57,598 bases of DNA from CAZBBC01 sp964489835 (GTDB lineage: Bacteria > Calditrichota > Calditrichia > JAJRVZ01): NCBI GenBank assembly GCA_964489835.1, contig CAZBBC010000016.1, positions 1 through 57,598 of the forward strand, read 5' to 3'. The translations under genes and the position numbers were made by a program. Below are positions 35,130 through 43,996 of the stretch, piece by piece. The notes under the pieces are model-generated. The model saw only the letters and a list, made by a program, of their open reading frames with translations. It made no database searches and was not told the origin of the DNA. Every line of letters begins with the position of its first letter. Position 1 is the stretch's first letter.

Positions 35130-38100
35130 TTAAAATTCAATTTTTACGCCCAATAAAAATGACCGGGGATAGTAGAATAAAGCGAAATCTTTTTCCGGCG
35201 CGATAGCCGTACGTGTATTTCCGCTTTTATCGGTCCATGTTTCGGTAAATACATTCTTTCCATTATTGTCCTCATACTCACCGACTTTTTTGTCCAAACC
35301 ATTAGTGCCGTCCACAACCTGAGTTAAATAAGTGTCGTACTCAGCTCCACTCAGTATATTCGTGTTCAAGTGCCGGTAATTGAAAAGATTATTCACATCC
35401 GCATAAAAACGGAGGTTTACAATACCCATCAGGTTAATCTGCTTACTCAGTCTCAATGTCGTTTGATACATATTTACCCAATTATAAATCGTTTTGACAT
35501 CTCGTGTTGGCAGGTTGGATGGATTGTAAATGAGCCTTTGACCTTGCGCCCAGGATTGAATGACGCTGAGCTGCCAATCACCTTCCCACTCGCCCCAATC
35601 TGTCGGTGTGTGGAAATTTAGATTTGCTAAAAAACTGGGTTCAGCTTGAGGCTGCAGTTTTGCAGCGCTATAAAAGTTATAGGCTTGCAAAGGATCCTGC
35701 CAATACTGCGAAAGGCCATAATTACCCGAGGTACTGATCCGATAATCCATCGTTGCCCAACCAGATAAAAATCGGCCGTATCTTTTTGTGAGTTTGACTT
35801 CGATACCGCGAATATCCGCATAATTATTATTTCGATAGGTGTAATATGCAGCCTGGCCGGCGCCTAATCCATCCTGATTATTGAAATATCCGACCATGTC
35901 GGTATTCCGCATGCTTGTGACATAGACAGTGCTTATCTGCTCGGTATTATCTTTTGAGTAAAAGTATGCACGAACCAACCATTGATCGGCAATACTTTGC
36001 TCAAAACCTACTTCATAAGCAGATGTTCTTGGGGGTTTGAGGTCAGCATATCCAACGGCTCGTGTCCTGCTTATAGTATTGCCAAATTCACGCTGCGAGA
36101 AAGAAATGCCATATCGATAGGTATTCCCCGGTTCATTGTAGTATACCCCATAATTAAAGAAGAATTTTGTGTTTTCGCGAACCGGGTGAGAAAATGCAAG
36201 TCGTGGAGCGAATAGGGTATACGCTTGGCTCTCTATATTGTTCGGTATATCCTCCGGAGTTTCATAACCTTGGGTACCGCCGGTTGTATATACGGGAGAA
36301 TATATATATCCACCATCCCAGAGATAGCCCCTGGCATCATAATGCTCGAGACGGAATCCGATATTGGCGATCATACCGCCATATTCGATCTTGTCTTGAA
36401 GATAACCGGAAATATGATAAGGTGTTTCATTATAATGCAGGTTGTCCCCATTTGGATCGCCAATAACCACATCGTTGCCACGGGCAAACATATCTTTTAT
36501 CAAATGATCCGTCTCGTACTCAATACCGAATTTAATTAAATGTTCGTTACTGATTTGGCTTGTCAGATCAAAGTTCAAAAGATTAGTGACAACCGATGAT
36601 GTGTCTTCAATATTAGCACCACCATAAAAAGTATATTTGCCGGTAAGGTCTGTACCGCCCAAACCAAAAACGGCCCATCCGTTAGGCTCTTCATTCAGGC
36701 CGACACCACCGATCGTTTTTACAATCGTATTATAGTCTCGTTCAGGTGGCCTTCCCGCTTCAGAGTTCATCCTAAAATTGTTATACCTGATTTCATAGAA
36801 TGTGGAAGGGCTTAAGGTGTGTGTCAATTTAACACCGAGCTGTTTTGTCCAGACATCTAACATATCCTGTGCGCCCAGATAATATTTATCCTTATATTCA
36901 CCGACTCCTATTGCTGAGCCAATAACGTCTGCCCCATATTCCATGTTCACTGTGCTACCCCAACTTCTTCCCGGAGCAGTGGTTTCTGTTTTGCCATAAA
37001 GGCCGTTGACCGTTATTTTAATATCACTGGTAGGTTTGAAATGTACTTTTCCTTCCAGAGACATTATCTGATTATAGCCCCGGACAGAAGGAAGGATGGG
37101 AAATTCCCTGGTGTATTTTACACCTACCAAGAACCCGGCATTTTCTATACCCAGAGGGCCTCCGATGCCAAGATCTAGATAATGATCAGGTTTATCAGTA
37201 TAATCAATGGGACGATGACGATATTTCCATACATCAAGTAATTGCTGTGAGGTCCAATCATTTTTCCCCAAATAATTATCGGCGTTTTTAAGAACAGCCA
37301 AGGCATCCCATCCCATGAATATCTGGTTTCCTTCAGCGTCTAAAACCGGATTAAAAGAGGCCGGGGAAGCATAGGTTTTCCAGTCATACTGATCCGGGCC
37401 AAAAGCGTTCGGTCCGAAATGTTTTTGATGGGCCGGCCCAATACGATAGTCTACTTTTCCAAAGAATTTAGCCTCGTTCTCTTTGGTTACGACATTAAAC
37501 AAACCTGAACGAATATTACCATATTCTGCATTAAAACCGCCAGACAGCACTTGAATTTCCGACACCAGTGCTGAATTTGTCGGCACGTAGATCTTTTCGT
37601 TCAGTTTGTCCTTTCTTTCCATACCATCAACTTGAAAACTTATTTGGTCATTTCCACCACCTCTTACTGAAACCTCCATTTTCTCTGTCGATACGCTGAT
37701 ACCTGGCTCAAGACTGACAGCACCCATAATATCGGAGACGGGTATAGTCTCTGCGATTTCAGGGGTCATGATGTTTTGGCTGGCAGTAACATCTTTTTGA
37801 ACAAGCGGCCGTGTAGCGACGACGACAATATCCTCGTCCAATTCCATCACCTGTGTCGAAAGAGCACCATTCACCTCTGTTGTGCGATCGATATTAACTC
37901 TTACACCTTGTTGAACGACCGCCCCATACCCCATCATGGTTATTCTAATTGAATAATTTCCAGGAGGAATATTAAGGATAAAGAATTCTCCCTCAAGATT
38001 CGTTGATGCACCCCAGTTTGTGCCAACGATTTGAACATTAGCTCCAGGCAGCACCTCCTTGGTATCAGAATCAATTATTTTACCGGATATTTTACCGGTT

Positions 38101-38180
38101 ATACCGGCAAATAACCCACAGGGTAATGCAATACACACGAAAAATACCAAAATGTACTTAAAAATCGATCTTTTAAACAT
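35130..38180 (-). CDS. SusC-like TonB-dependent receptor
   Basis: 1016 residues. Signal peptide (1-24, ending GLFA), carboxypeptidase-regulatory-like domain (about 27-105; DTKEVLPGANVQIVG), plug domain (about 125-240; VSVRGGGNDQISFQVDGMERKD, then YGNIRSGLFNVVTKE) and a 22-strand outer-membrane barrel ending FLLGVKIEF with the expected terminal Phe. It imports large ligands, probably glycan pieces, with energy from TonB. There is no susD nearby; the next genes are a T9SS-sorted protein and a PorV-like protein. A ROK regulator lies upstream. GGAGG 7 bases before ATG 38180 marks the start; the frame stays open a further 51 codons upstream without a good site. Confidence 0.9.
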   Translation of the reverse strand: MFKRSIFKYILVFFVCIALPCGLFAGITGKISGKIIDSDTKEVLPGANVQIVGTNWGASTNLEGEFFILNIPPGNYSIRITMMGYGAVVQQGVRVNIDRTTEVNGALSTQVMELDEDIVVVATRPLVQKDVTASQNIMTPEIAETIPVSDIMGAVSLEPGISVSTEKMEVSVRGGGNDQISFQVDGMERKDKLNEKIYVPTNSALVSEIQVLSGGFNAEYGNIRSGLFNVVTKENEAKFFGKVDYRIGPAHQKHFGPNAFGPDQYDWKTYASPASFNPVLDAEGNQIFMGWDALAVLKNADNYLGKNDWTSQQLLDVWKYRHRPIDYTDKPDHYLDLGIGGPLGIENAGFLVGVKYTREFPILPSVRGYNQIMSLEGKVHFKPTSDIKITVNGLYGKTETTAPGRSWGSTVNMEYGADVIGSAIGVGEYKDKYYLGAQDMLDVWTKQLGVKLTHTLSPSTFYEIRYNNFRMNSEAGRPPERDYNTIVKTIGGVGLNEEPNGWAVFGLGGTDLTGKYTFYGGANIEDTSSVVTNLLNFDLTSQISNEHLIKFGIEYETDHLIKDMFARGNDVVIGDPNGDNLHYNETPYHISGYLQDKIEYGGMIANIGFRLEHYDARGYLWDGGYIYSPVYTTGGTQGYETPEDIPNNIESQAYTLFAPRLAFSHPVRENTKFFFNYGVYYNEPGNTYRYGISFSQREFGNTISRTRAVGYADLKPPRTSAYEVGFEQSIADQWLVRAYFYSKDNTEQISTVYVTSMRNTDMVGYFNNQDGLGAGQAAYYTYRNNNYADIRGIEVKLTKRYGRFLSGWATMDYRISTSGNYGLSQYWQDPLQAYNFYSAAKLQPQAEPSFLANLNFHTPTDWGEWEGDWQLSVIQSWAQGQRLIYNPSNLPTRDVKTIYNWVNMYQTTLRLSKQINLMGIVNLRFYADVNNLFNYRHLNTNILSGAEYDTYLTQVVDGTNGLDKKVGEYEDNNGKNVFTETWTDKSGNTRTAIAPEKDFALFYYPRSFLLGVKIEF

Positions 38181-38561
38181 CTCTAAGCCTCCATATTGAT
38201 TTTTCATTAAATGATAACATGGATTTATGGTACGTTTGAAATTCAGTTCGAGACCTCCTTTCTTTAAAAGATATTTAAGACTTCTGACAAATTTATGACG
38301 TGAAAATCCTCTCCTGGTAAGGATGAGAATCAAGGATAGATGAATAGCGCTTCTCTTAACTACATCTTTTATATTGAGAATATTTATTGACGGTAGAATT
38401 GAAAAAACAGGATTTTAAAACCATTGTAATGATCAGCATTAACAATGAATTAATCCCTTAAATAAAATCTGGAGTCATTTCAGTACTATAACCAATCACT
38501 TTGGTTGCTTTAAGCAACCTAATATATATTTCTATATTTATCAATACTTTTTTTATTTTTT
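38181..38561. other. intergenic region between ROK and SusC-like genes
   Basis: AT-rich, with no gene-like frame. It must carry the promoter of the receptor operon and the end of the ROK gene. The only marked structure is the 17-base palindrome at 38503-38519. Confidence 0.5.
38503..38519. promoter_or_regulatory. 17-base perfect palindrome, candidate operator or terminator stem
   Basis: GGTTGCTT T AAGCAACC is perfectly symmetrical about its central base, a form typical of sites for dimeric regulators. It lies 43 bases after the ROK stop and about 320 bases before the SusC-like start. No T-run follows on either strand, so an operator is somewhat more likely than a terminator. Confidence 0.35.
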
Positions 38562-39773
38562 TTAACGAATGATAGAATAATTGCGAAAGATTTCAATGAT
38601 GGGAAGTGTTGCGGCGCCCATAAGAGCAGAATTTGCTTTATTATAGGTAGGAAAAATACTTACTTTATGATCCATAAACTGATCGACATGTTTTTCTACT
38701 ATTTTCATGATTTCGGGATAAATAATATCCCACGCCGCAACGATCTCGCCCCCTACAATAATCGCTTGGGGATCTATTGATTTAATAATATTGGATACTC
38801 CTATGCCAAGATAACTTCCGGTTTTCTTTAATGCCTTAATTGCATTCGCATCATTTCCTTTCGCCTTTTGAATGATTTTATTTATCTTCGACTCAATCTT
38901 ACCGTTATTCGTTTTTTTTTGCAGCATATTATATCTTTTTATCGTTGCCCGATTAGATGCATGTGCTTCAAGATTCTCAGATTCCGTATAAATCTCAGGA
39001 TCTCCAGAATCAAACATCGTCATGCGACCGAACTCACCTGCCGAATAACAATTACCTTTTAATAGCTTTTTATCAACGATAATACCAGCTCCTATTCCAC
39101 TACCAATCCATAGAAAAACAAAATTATCAATATTTATAGACTTGCCATTTTTAAACCACAATTCTGCAAGAGCTGATGCATTGGCACTATTTTCAAACTT
39201 TATATTAGGTACATCTGAAAAATATTTTTTAAATATGCCGCCAATATGGACATTTTTTATTCCCAGGTTAATCGCATTAATAATATTTTCACCGTCGGAA
39301 TCCACAATGCCTGCTAAATTGACTCCGATACCTTCAAGTTTTGATATTTTCAAATCTTCTTGCAATTCTTTCAACTTTTTAGCGCATCGTTCAAAATAAT
39401 CCTCTGCATTATTTATCTCTGTCTTTATTTGAACTACTTTGACTATGCTTCCATCAATATCAAAGACTGCCACCCATGTTGTTTCACTATCAATATTTAT
39501 TGCACCGACAAAGTGTACAGATTTTTTTAATCTTAACTGTAATGGATTTCGGCCAATATTCTCGTCAAAATAAACTTTTTCATCTATGAAATTTTCTTCT
39601 AACAAGTCACGAACAATGCGTGAAATAGTACTTTTATTTAGCCCCATTAGGTTGGAAATCTCCGAGCGGGAAATTGGTTGGTGCTCACGAATGATGTTCA
39701 AGATTGTTGCACGATTTATACTTCGAACGACCTTTGCATTTCCGCCAATAACCCTATTTATCGATGAGTTCAT
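38562..39773 (-). CDS. ROK-family transcriptional regulator
   Basis: 403 residues. An N-terminal winged helix (about 20-75) with ISRSEISNLMGLNKSTISR (33-51) is followed by a ROK sugar-kinase-like domain. The phosphate loop is changed (NIDSETTW in place of D-G-T) and the zinc cluster is absent: after AGEFGRM (about 246-252) there is no His or Cys triplet. It should therefore bind a sugar ligand and DNA but not phosphorylate. The NagC/Mlc/XylR group is the nearest model. It is the only regulator in the window and lies directly upstream of the SusC-like operon, so control of uptake and amino-sugar genes is likely. The ligand is unknown; GlcNAc, ManNAc or a phosphate of these would fit. Confidence 0.88.
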   Translation of the reverse strand: MNSSINRVIGGNAKVVRSINRATILNIIREHQPISRSEISNLMGLNKSTISRIVRDLLEENFIDEKVYFDENIGRNPLQLRLKKSVHFVGAINIDSETTWVAVFDIDGSIVKVVQIKTEINNAEDYFERCAKKLKELQEDLKISKLEGIGVNLAGIVDSDGENIINAINLGIKNVHIGGIFKKYFSDVPNIKFENSANASALAELWFKNGKSINIDNFVFLWIGSGIGAGIIVDKKLLKGNCYSAGEFGRMTMFDSGDPEIYTESENLEAHASNRATIKRYNMLQKKTNNGKIESKINKIIQKAKGNDANAIKALKKTGSYLGIGVSNIIKSIDPQAIIVGGEIVAAWDIIYPEIMKIVEKHVDQFMDHKVSIFPTYNKANSALMGAATLPIIEIFRNYSIIR

Positions 39774-40103
39774 TTTATACTCTTACCTATAGTGCTTTTT
39801 ATTCTCAACTAGTGCAATAGTGTTCAGGTAGGCTATGACTATTATATAAATTTCATCATATAGAATCAAGGACTTTTCTAAAATCAATAAGAATCCTAAA
39901 TCCGGTGGGGCAGGTAAACTTGAGCCTAAACTTCTGTTCGACTGCAAGAACAGTGATTGCTTTGGCGATTGTGTTGGGAAGGGAATTGAAAATCACATAT
40001 TCGAGATTCCCAGTGTCTGCCACCATTCTTTTGGTTTTATATTGCGGTCTGATATCTCCCGCAGGTGGTTCGTTTATTTCGTTGCCTTAAAAAGTTTTCT
40101 CCT
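39774..40103. other. intergenic region with a possible 56-codon frame
   Basis: On the minus strand the frame is open for 76 codons (39859-40086) and has an ATG at 40026 (MVADTGNLEYVIFN...DFRKVLDSI, stop at 39856). Its make-up looks protein-like, but it has no ribosome site and no recognised family. It may be the remains of a gene or chance. Nothing else is seen. Confidence 0.3.
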
Positions 40104-43100
40104 CTATTGAACCAGAAGGGCCACACATTCCATAATTTCCCGTCGCAGTAATTTCACGGTGTCGTCATTATTTGATGCATCGATAACATAACGGGCTACA
40201 CCCATCTTTACTTCTTGAAGTGATTGCTCAGCAACGGCTGGCAGGGCCACTTCAACGAGATGCCTGATCCGATTTTTTGCTGCTTCACTAACTGTGGCAT
40301 CGTTCAATTTCTCTCGCAATGCAATGACAATTCGGGTATCCTCAATGCTTTCTCGAACGGCTTCCCAGCGACGGCTTGAGGTGTTCATACCGTCCTTATC
40401 GGTATAAACCAGGGGGTATTCAAGATCAATCGCTTCCCACATTGACGGACCAACGTTGTAGCACCAATAACCAATGCCCGTTGCACCAAAGTGATGTGCA
40501 AACAAGGCTGGAAGACGGTACTGGGCAACAACGTTAATTGTTTTAACATTTGCTCCGATTGGGCGCGCATAAGCATACCCACAATCGTATGTCCAGAGTG
40601 TTTTTCCTGATTGTTCAAGAAATTTCATTACCGGTGTTTTATCACCCAGCATAAAATAACTGGGACACCAAACCTCAGCGATTTCATTGAGCGCTTCAAA
40701 CATCGCCAGATCACCACCACCATTGACATAGAATTTTAATGACGGCCGCGCTTTTACCCCCTGCCTGGCAAACATAATATAGTGATTAACTGTATCCCAC
40801 CCATGCCCTCCTGGCTCATCGTGCGGGTAGAGGGCAATATGATCCTGAGAGATCCCCCGGTCAGTCAGATGTTGTATGACCTGATTCAGATATTGCGCGA
40901 GACGGGGAACATAGGCCTCTTCTTCAATGGGTACGCCCAGATCAGGGATACCAGGCATTAAGAGAAAGACATCATGTCCCTTCATCGGCCCGATGAACTC
41001 ATCCACTGCAGTAAAATCGATATCTAACTTTAGCGGTTCTTCGTCCTCAATTTTTACCGGTGGTAACGTACGGGTAAAGACTGTATTACCGTGAGCGAGT
41101 AAATCAACCACCGCATTTTTCTTATAACTGGCCCAACAACATAAGCGCATGGCATCAAATCCGGCCATTTTAAATGGCAATATTTCCAGTTTGATTTCTA
41201 CAGTTGTCTTTTTCTCCCCGGTATCAAAAATCGTTTGCAGATCGTACTTACCGGCTGCGACATCAGCCAAATCAATATCCAGCCAGATTTCGCGGGTCTC
41301 CAGTGAAGGAATTGTCATTTTATTATTACCCAGCGGTACCATCGGGTCCCAGGCCGTTGTATTTTGATTCGTGGGCACCGGCTTCACTTCAAAAGCTGTT
41401 ACCTTCAGGTCAGTTGATTTTTTCTGTACCCGGCAGTTTACGGCAACAGATTCCATACTCATATTCAATAATTTAATTGAAACTGGTTCGTGTTCGCCGA
41501 TAATGCTTCGGCGATGGATTGTTAGCGGAATAGCAATCTCCGTTGGCAGTTGCTTATCTACGTTCCGGTTTTCCCACATCAATCCGTTGAATGCCATTAT
41601 TTGGCTTTTCGGTGCATTTTTGATGATTGTATCCGAAATGCGGGCCAGGGCCAGCGCTCGTTGTGAGCGGGAATTTAGATTTGCCGTTCGCGTATTTAAC
41701 TGCTCGTTGAATTCCGGAGAGGCACCTGGAGTGGCCACTTGTAATGAGGCCAGCGTAGCAGATTCTTCCGCAATTTCCTGTAATTCCTGATTCAGCGCTG
41801 CTTTCAGACCTTTTTTAGATTGGTCTGATTTCAGCCTTTCAATCTTTTTTTCCAGAGCCAGAACGGCCCGTTTTGCCAGCGCCTGATCATTCAAATACGG
41901 TTGCAGCGTTAATTCGCGCGAACCGGCAACCAATGAATTTCCATTAGCATCTTTTACACTCCACTTAAATTGATAAATCCCCGGCGCTGAAATCGTAACC
42001 GGTAATTTCAACAGGCCTTGTTGCCCAATAATCATACCCACCGCCGATTGCCGCGAACCGTCCGGACGGACACAGCTGGCTTCCGCTTTAAGACCTTTCT
42101 TATCCGAACCCGGATTTTTCACCCGAAAGGAAATCTCCGTCCCGGTAAATATCTGATCCCAATTCAAATTTTCCGGTACCATGAGAATTGTATTTGTACC
42201 GGCAAGCCCAAACCAGGCGGCGGTCAGTCGATTATCACCACGATAGGTTTGCCAATGGGTTGGTGTGGTCGATAGAGCCGGAATACTCAAACAGTAAATC
42301 AAGCCGCCTTCGCCACCGGTAATGGCCATTTCCAGTCCGGGCCGCTTTTTTACAATATCACCAAAGGCCGGGGTCACATTAATGGTTCGGCTGCTAAATT
42401 GGTGGTTAAAGATAACTTCTCCGGTCCTATTAAAAACCAGTAAATTACCGCGTTGGGTACTGAGCACATACTCCAGCGTGCCATCCCCATCCATGTCGAA
42501 AAGAGCGCCGCAGGCCAGACTGCGCCCTTGTGTGTCGATATCCCACAGCATACGCCCGCCTTCATCGAATCGATAGAGCACTCCCAGTTGAGTTACTACA
42601 AACAGATCGGCACGACCATCCGTATCAAGATCGCCGACTGAGAGCGTTGAAGCAATCGCACCACGCGTCGAACGTTCCCACAGGATTTTTCCCTGATTAT
42701 CCAGACAAAAATATCGTCCGCTTTGCGATCCGGCGGCAATGCACACTTGTTTCGTGGAATTTTGGAATAGTATCGGGGAAGAAGTCGCCCAATCCAAAGA
42801 AGGGCAGCCAACGTAAAATTCCCATAGCACTTCTCCGTTGGCGGAAAGTGCAAAAACTTTACCGGCACCCGTTGCGATCACTATTTCCAGGAAACCGTCT
42901 GCATTTAAATCCCCGATGGCCGGAGAAGAGCATTCACCATCAATTGTATTTTGCCATTTCAGCTGACCACTCATGGCATCATAAACACTTACTATCCCTT
43001 TTTTATCACCCTGAATAACTTCCATGGCACCATCGGCATCCAAATCTGCCAGAGCCGGAGAAGCACAAAAGATCGGTGACGTTTCTACCTGCCAGACGAT

Positions 43101-43493
43101 GTTACCGCTCCCGTCGAGACAGGTGAACATCCCTGTGTTATCACCGGCGTAAATGAGCGGGAGCTGATTTTCCCGCTCGAGAATGGCCGGGCAGGTCGAA
43201 TAGCGTCCGCGCGTATCAAAGCGCCAAAGTTCTTTACCTGATCCGTCAACCACAATCATATTTTCATAGGCGGCCGTCAGAATTTCCGCATCACCGTCAC
43301 CGTCTAAATCAACAACCATTGGCGCCCCTTCCAATACCATATCCACATCTGCCTGCCATAATGGTTTAATATCAAGCGTCGTTTCAGCATAAATGCGGGG
43401 GACGAAAGCGAATAAAAAAGCAAGAACCGGTAAGAGTTTTTTGACAGTGAAAAATCTTTTCACCCAACAAAATATAAGTAAACATAGATTCAT
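40104..43493 (-). CDS. PQQ/FG-GAP propeller fused to a DUF4091/GH123-like enzyme
   Basis: 1129 residues with a signal peptide (about 17-36). The first half is a propeller (about 45-420) of repeats like DLDADGAMEV, DLNADGFLEIV and DMDGDGTLEYV, calcium-binding FG-GAP/VCBS-type loops joined to PQQ-like blades. A linker with an Ig-like and a helical part (about 430-640) follows. The C-terminal half (about 650-1100) resembles DUF4091/GH123: a sandwich and a barrel with YPHDEPGG (about 888-895). GH123 beta-N-acetylgalactosaminidases use such an Asp-Glu pair, as GH20 does. Removal of GalNAc is therefore plausible. The upstream element at 43514 is shared with the DUF5009 gene. Confidence 0.75.
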   Translation of the reverse strand: MNLCLLIFCWVKRFFTVKKLLPVLAFLFAFVPRIYAETTLDIKPLWQADVDMVLEGAPMVVDLDGDGDAEILTAAYENMIVVDGSGKELWRFDTRGRYSTCPAILERENQLPLIYAGDNTGMFTCLDGSGNIVWQVETSPIFCASPALADLDADGAMEVIQGDKKGIVSVYDAMSGQLKWQNTIDGECSSPAIGDLNADGFLEIVIATGAGKVFALSANGEVLWEFYVGCPSLDWATSSPILFQNSTKQVCIAAGSQSGRYFCLDNQGKILWERSTRGAIASTLSVGDLDTDGRADLFVVTQLGVLYRFDEGGRMLWDIDTQGRSLACGALFDMDGDGTLEYVLSTQRGNLLVFNRTGEVIFNHQFSSRTINVTPAFGDIVKKRPGLEMAITGGEGGLIYCLSIPALSTTPTHWQTYRGDNRLTAAWFGLAGTNTILMVPENLNWDQIFTGTEISFRVKNPGSDKKGLKAEASCVRPDGSRQSAVGMIIGQQGLLKLPVTISAPGIYQFKWSVKDANGNSLVAGSRELTLQPYLNDQALAKRAVLALEKKIERLKSDQSKKGLKAALNQELQEIAEESATLASLQVATPGASPEFNEQLNTRTANLNSRSQRALALARISDTIIKNAPKSQIMAFNGLMWENRNVDKQLPTEIAIPLTIHRRSIIGEHEPVSIKLLNMSMESVAVNCRVQKKSTDLKVTAFEVKPVPTNQNTTAWDPMVPLGNNKMTIPSLETREIWLDIDLADVAAGKYDLQTIFDTGEKKTTVEIKLEILPFKMAGFDAMRLCCWASYKKNAVVDLLAHGNTVFTRTLPPVKIEDEEPLKLDIDFTAVDEFIGPMKGHDVFLLMPGIPDLGVPIEEEAYVPRLAQYLNQVIQHLTDRGISQDHIALYPHDEPGGHGWDTVNHYIMFARQGVKARPSLKFYVNGGGDLAMFEALNEIAEVWCPSYFMLGDKTPVMKFLEQSGKTLWTYDCGYAYARPIGANVKTINVVAQYRLPALFAHHFGATGIGYWCYNVGPSMWEAIDLEYPLVYTDKDGMNTSSRRWEAVRESIEDTRIVIALREKLNDATVSEAAKNRIRHLVEVALPAVAEQSLQEVKMGVARYVIDASNNDDTVKLLRREIMECVALLVQ

Positions 43494-43513
43494 GGCAACC
43501 TCTTTTATACAAA

Positions 43514-43566
43514 AGTATTTGATTTGTAAATATAAGATATTGAAGTATTTATAAGAAGTGAAAATT
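43514..43566 (-). promoter_or_regulatory. shared upstream element, copy 1
   Basis: About 44 of 53 bases match 47496-47548, including the block taagatattgaagtattta. It lies 21-73 bases before the GH123-like start. The neighbouring sequences differ, which suggests a conserved promoter or operator. Confidence 0.5.
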
Positions 43567-43684
43567 TGAGGCTATCTAAATGAATTTGAATTCCGTATCA
43601 TTTTTTTGTCAAATATTTACTAAACCTGAATTATTCACAAATCTTAAGGTCAGATTGAATAACTTCCATGAAATCAACTATTTA

Positions 43685-43843
43685 ACTCCCCCTTAGGAAG
43701 GGGTTGTTGCAGTATCGGTTAATAAGCACCGATCTCGGTTTATGAAGGCTCTGTTTCCCCCTTGGAAAAGGGGGACTAAGGGGGATATAAAATTGGTTTA
43801 TGTTATGTAAAAACAACCCCCTAACCCCCTTTGCTAAGGGGGA
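43685..43843. repeat. cluster of CCCCCTT/AAGGGGG hairpins
   Basis: Three short hairpins in alternating order, the middle one with arms CCCCCTT and AAGGGGG around GGAA. They share the layout of the hairpins at 10977-11042. No coding frame lies inside. They are probably dispersed non-coding repeats. Confidence 0.5.
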
Positions 43844-43996
43844 ATAGATTTTACTGTCGCTACTTGATAAATTTAAAATTTATGAATTAATCAGGCTAAA
43901 TATATTTTAAATTGAAATATTCTGATTTTTTTTCGAATTTAATTCTACCGATTATTTTTAAAATAACCGTCATCATTATCGCCACGGCACATTGAG

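Larger units (their letters stand above)
43494..43996. other. divergent intergenic region with hairpin repeats
   Basis: Lies between two genes read away from each other. It holds the shared upstream element (43514-43566) and three purine/pyrimidine hairpins built on CCCCCTT...AAGGGGG (about 43685-43703, 43756-43775 and 43817-43843). The last 150 bases are very AT-rich and must carry the DUF5916 promoter; no clear boxes are seen. Confidence 0.5.

Noticed and set aside
38562..39773. Calling the ROK protein a ManNAc or GlcNAc kinase
   Set aside because: It has an N-terminal DNA-binding helix pair, an altered phosphate loop and no zinc cluster, so a regulator fits better.
39905..40090. 61-codon plus-strand frame between the ROK and GH123-like genes
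   Set aside because: No ribosome site, no recognisable domain, and the opposite strand has an equally open frame with a more protein-like composition.
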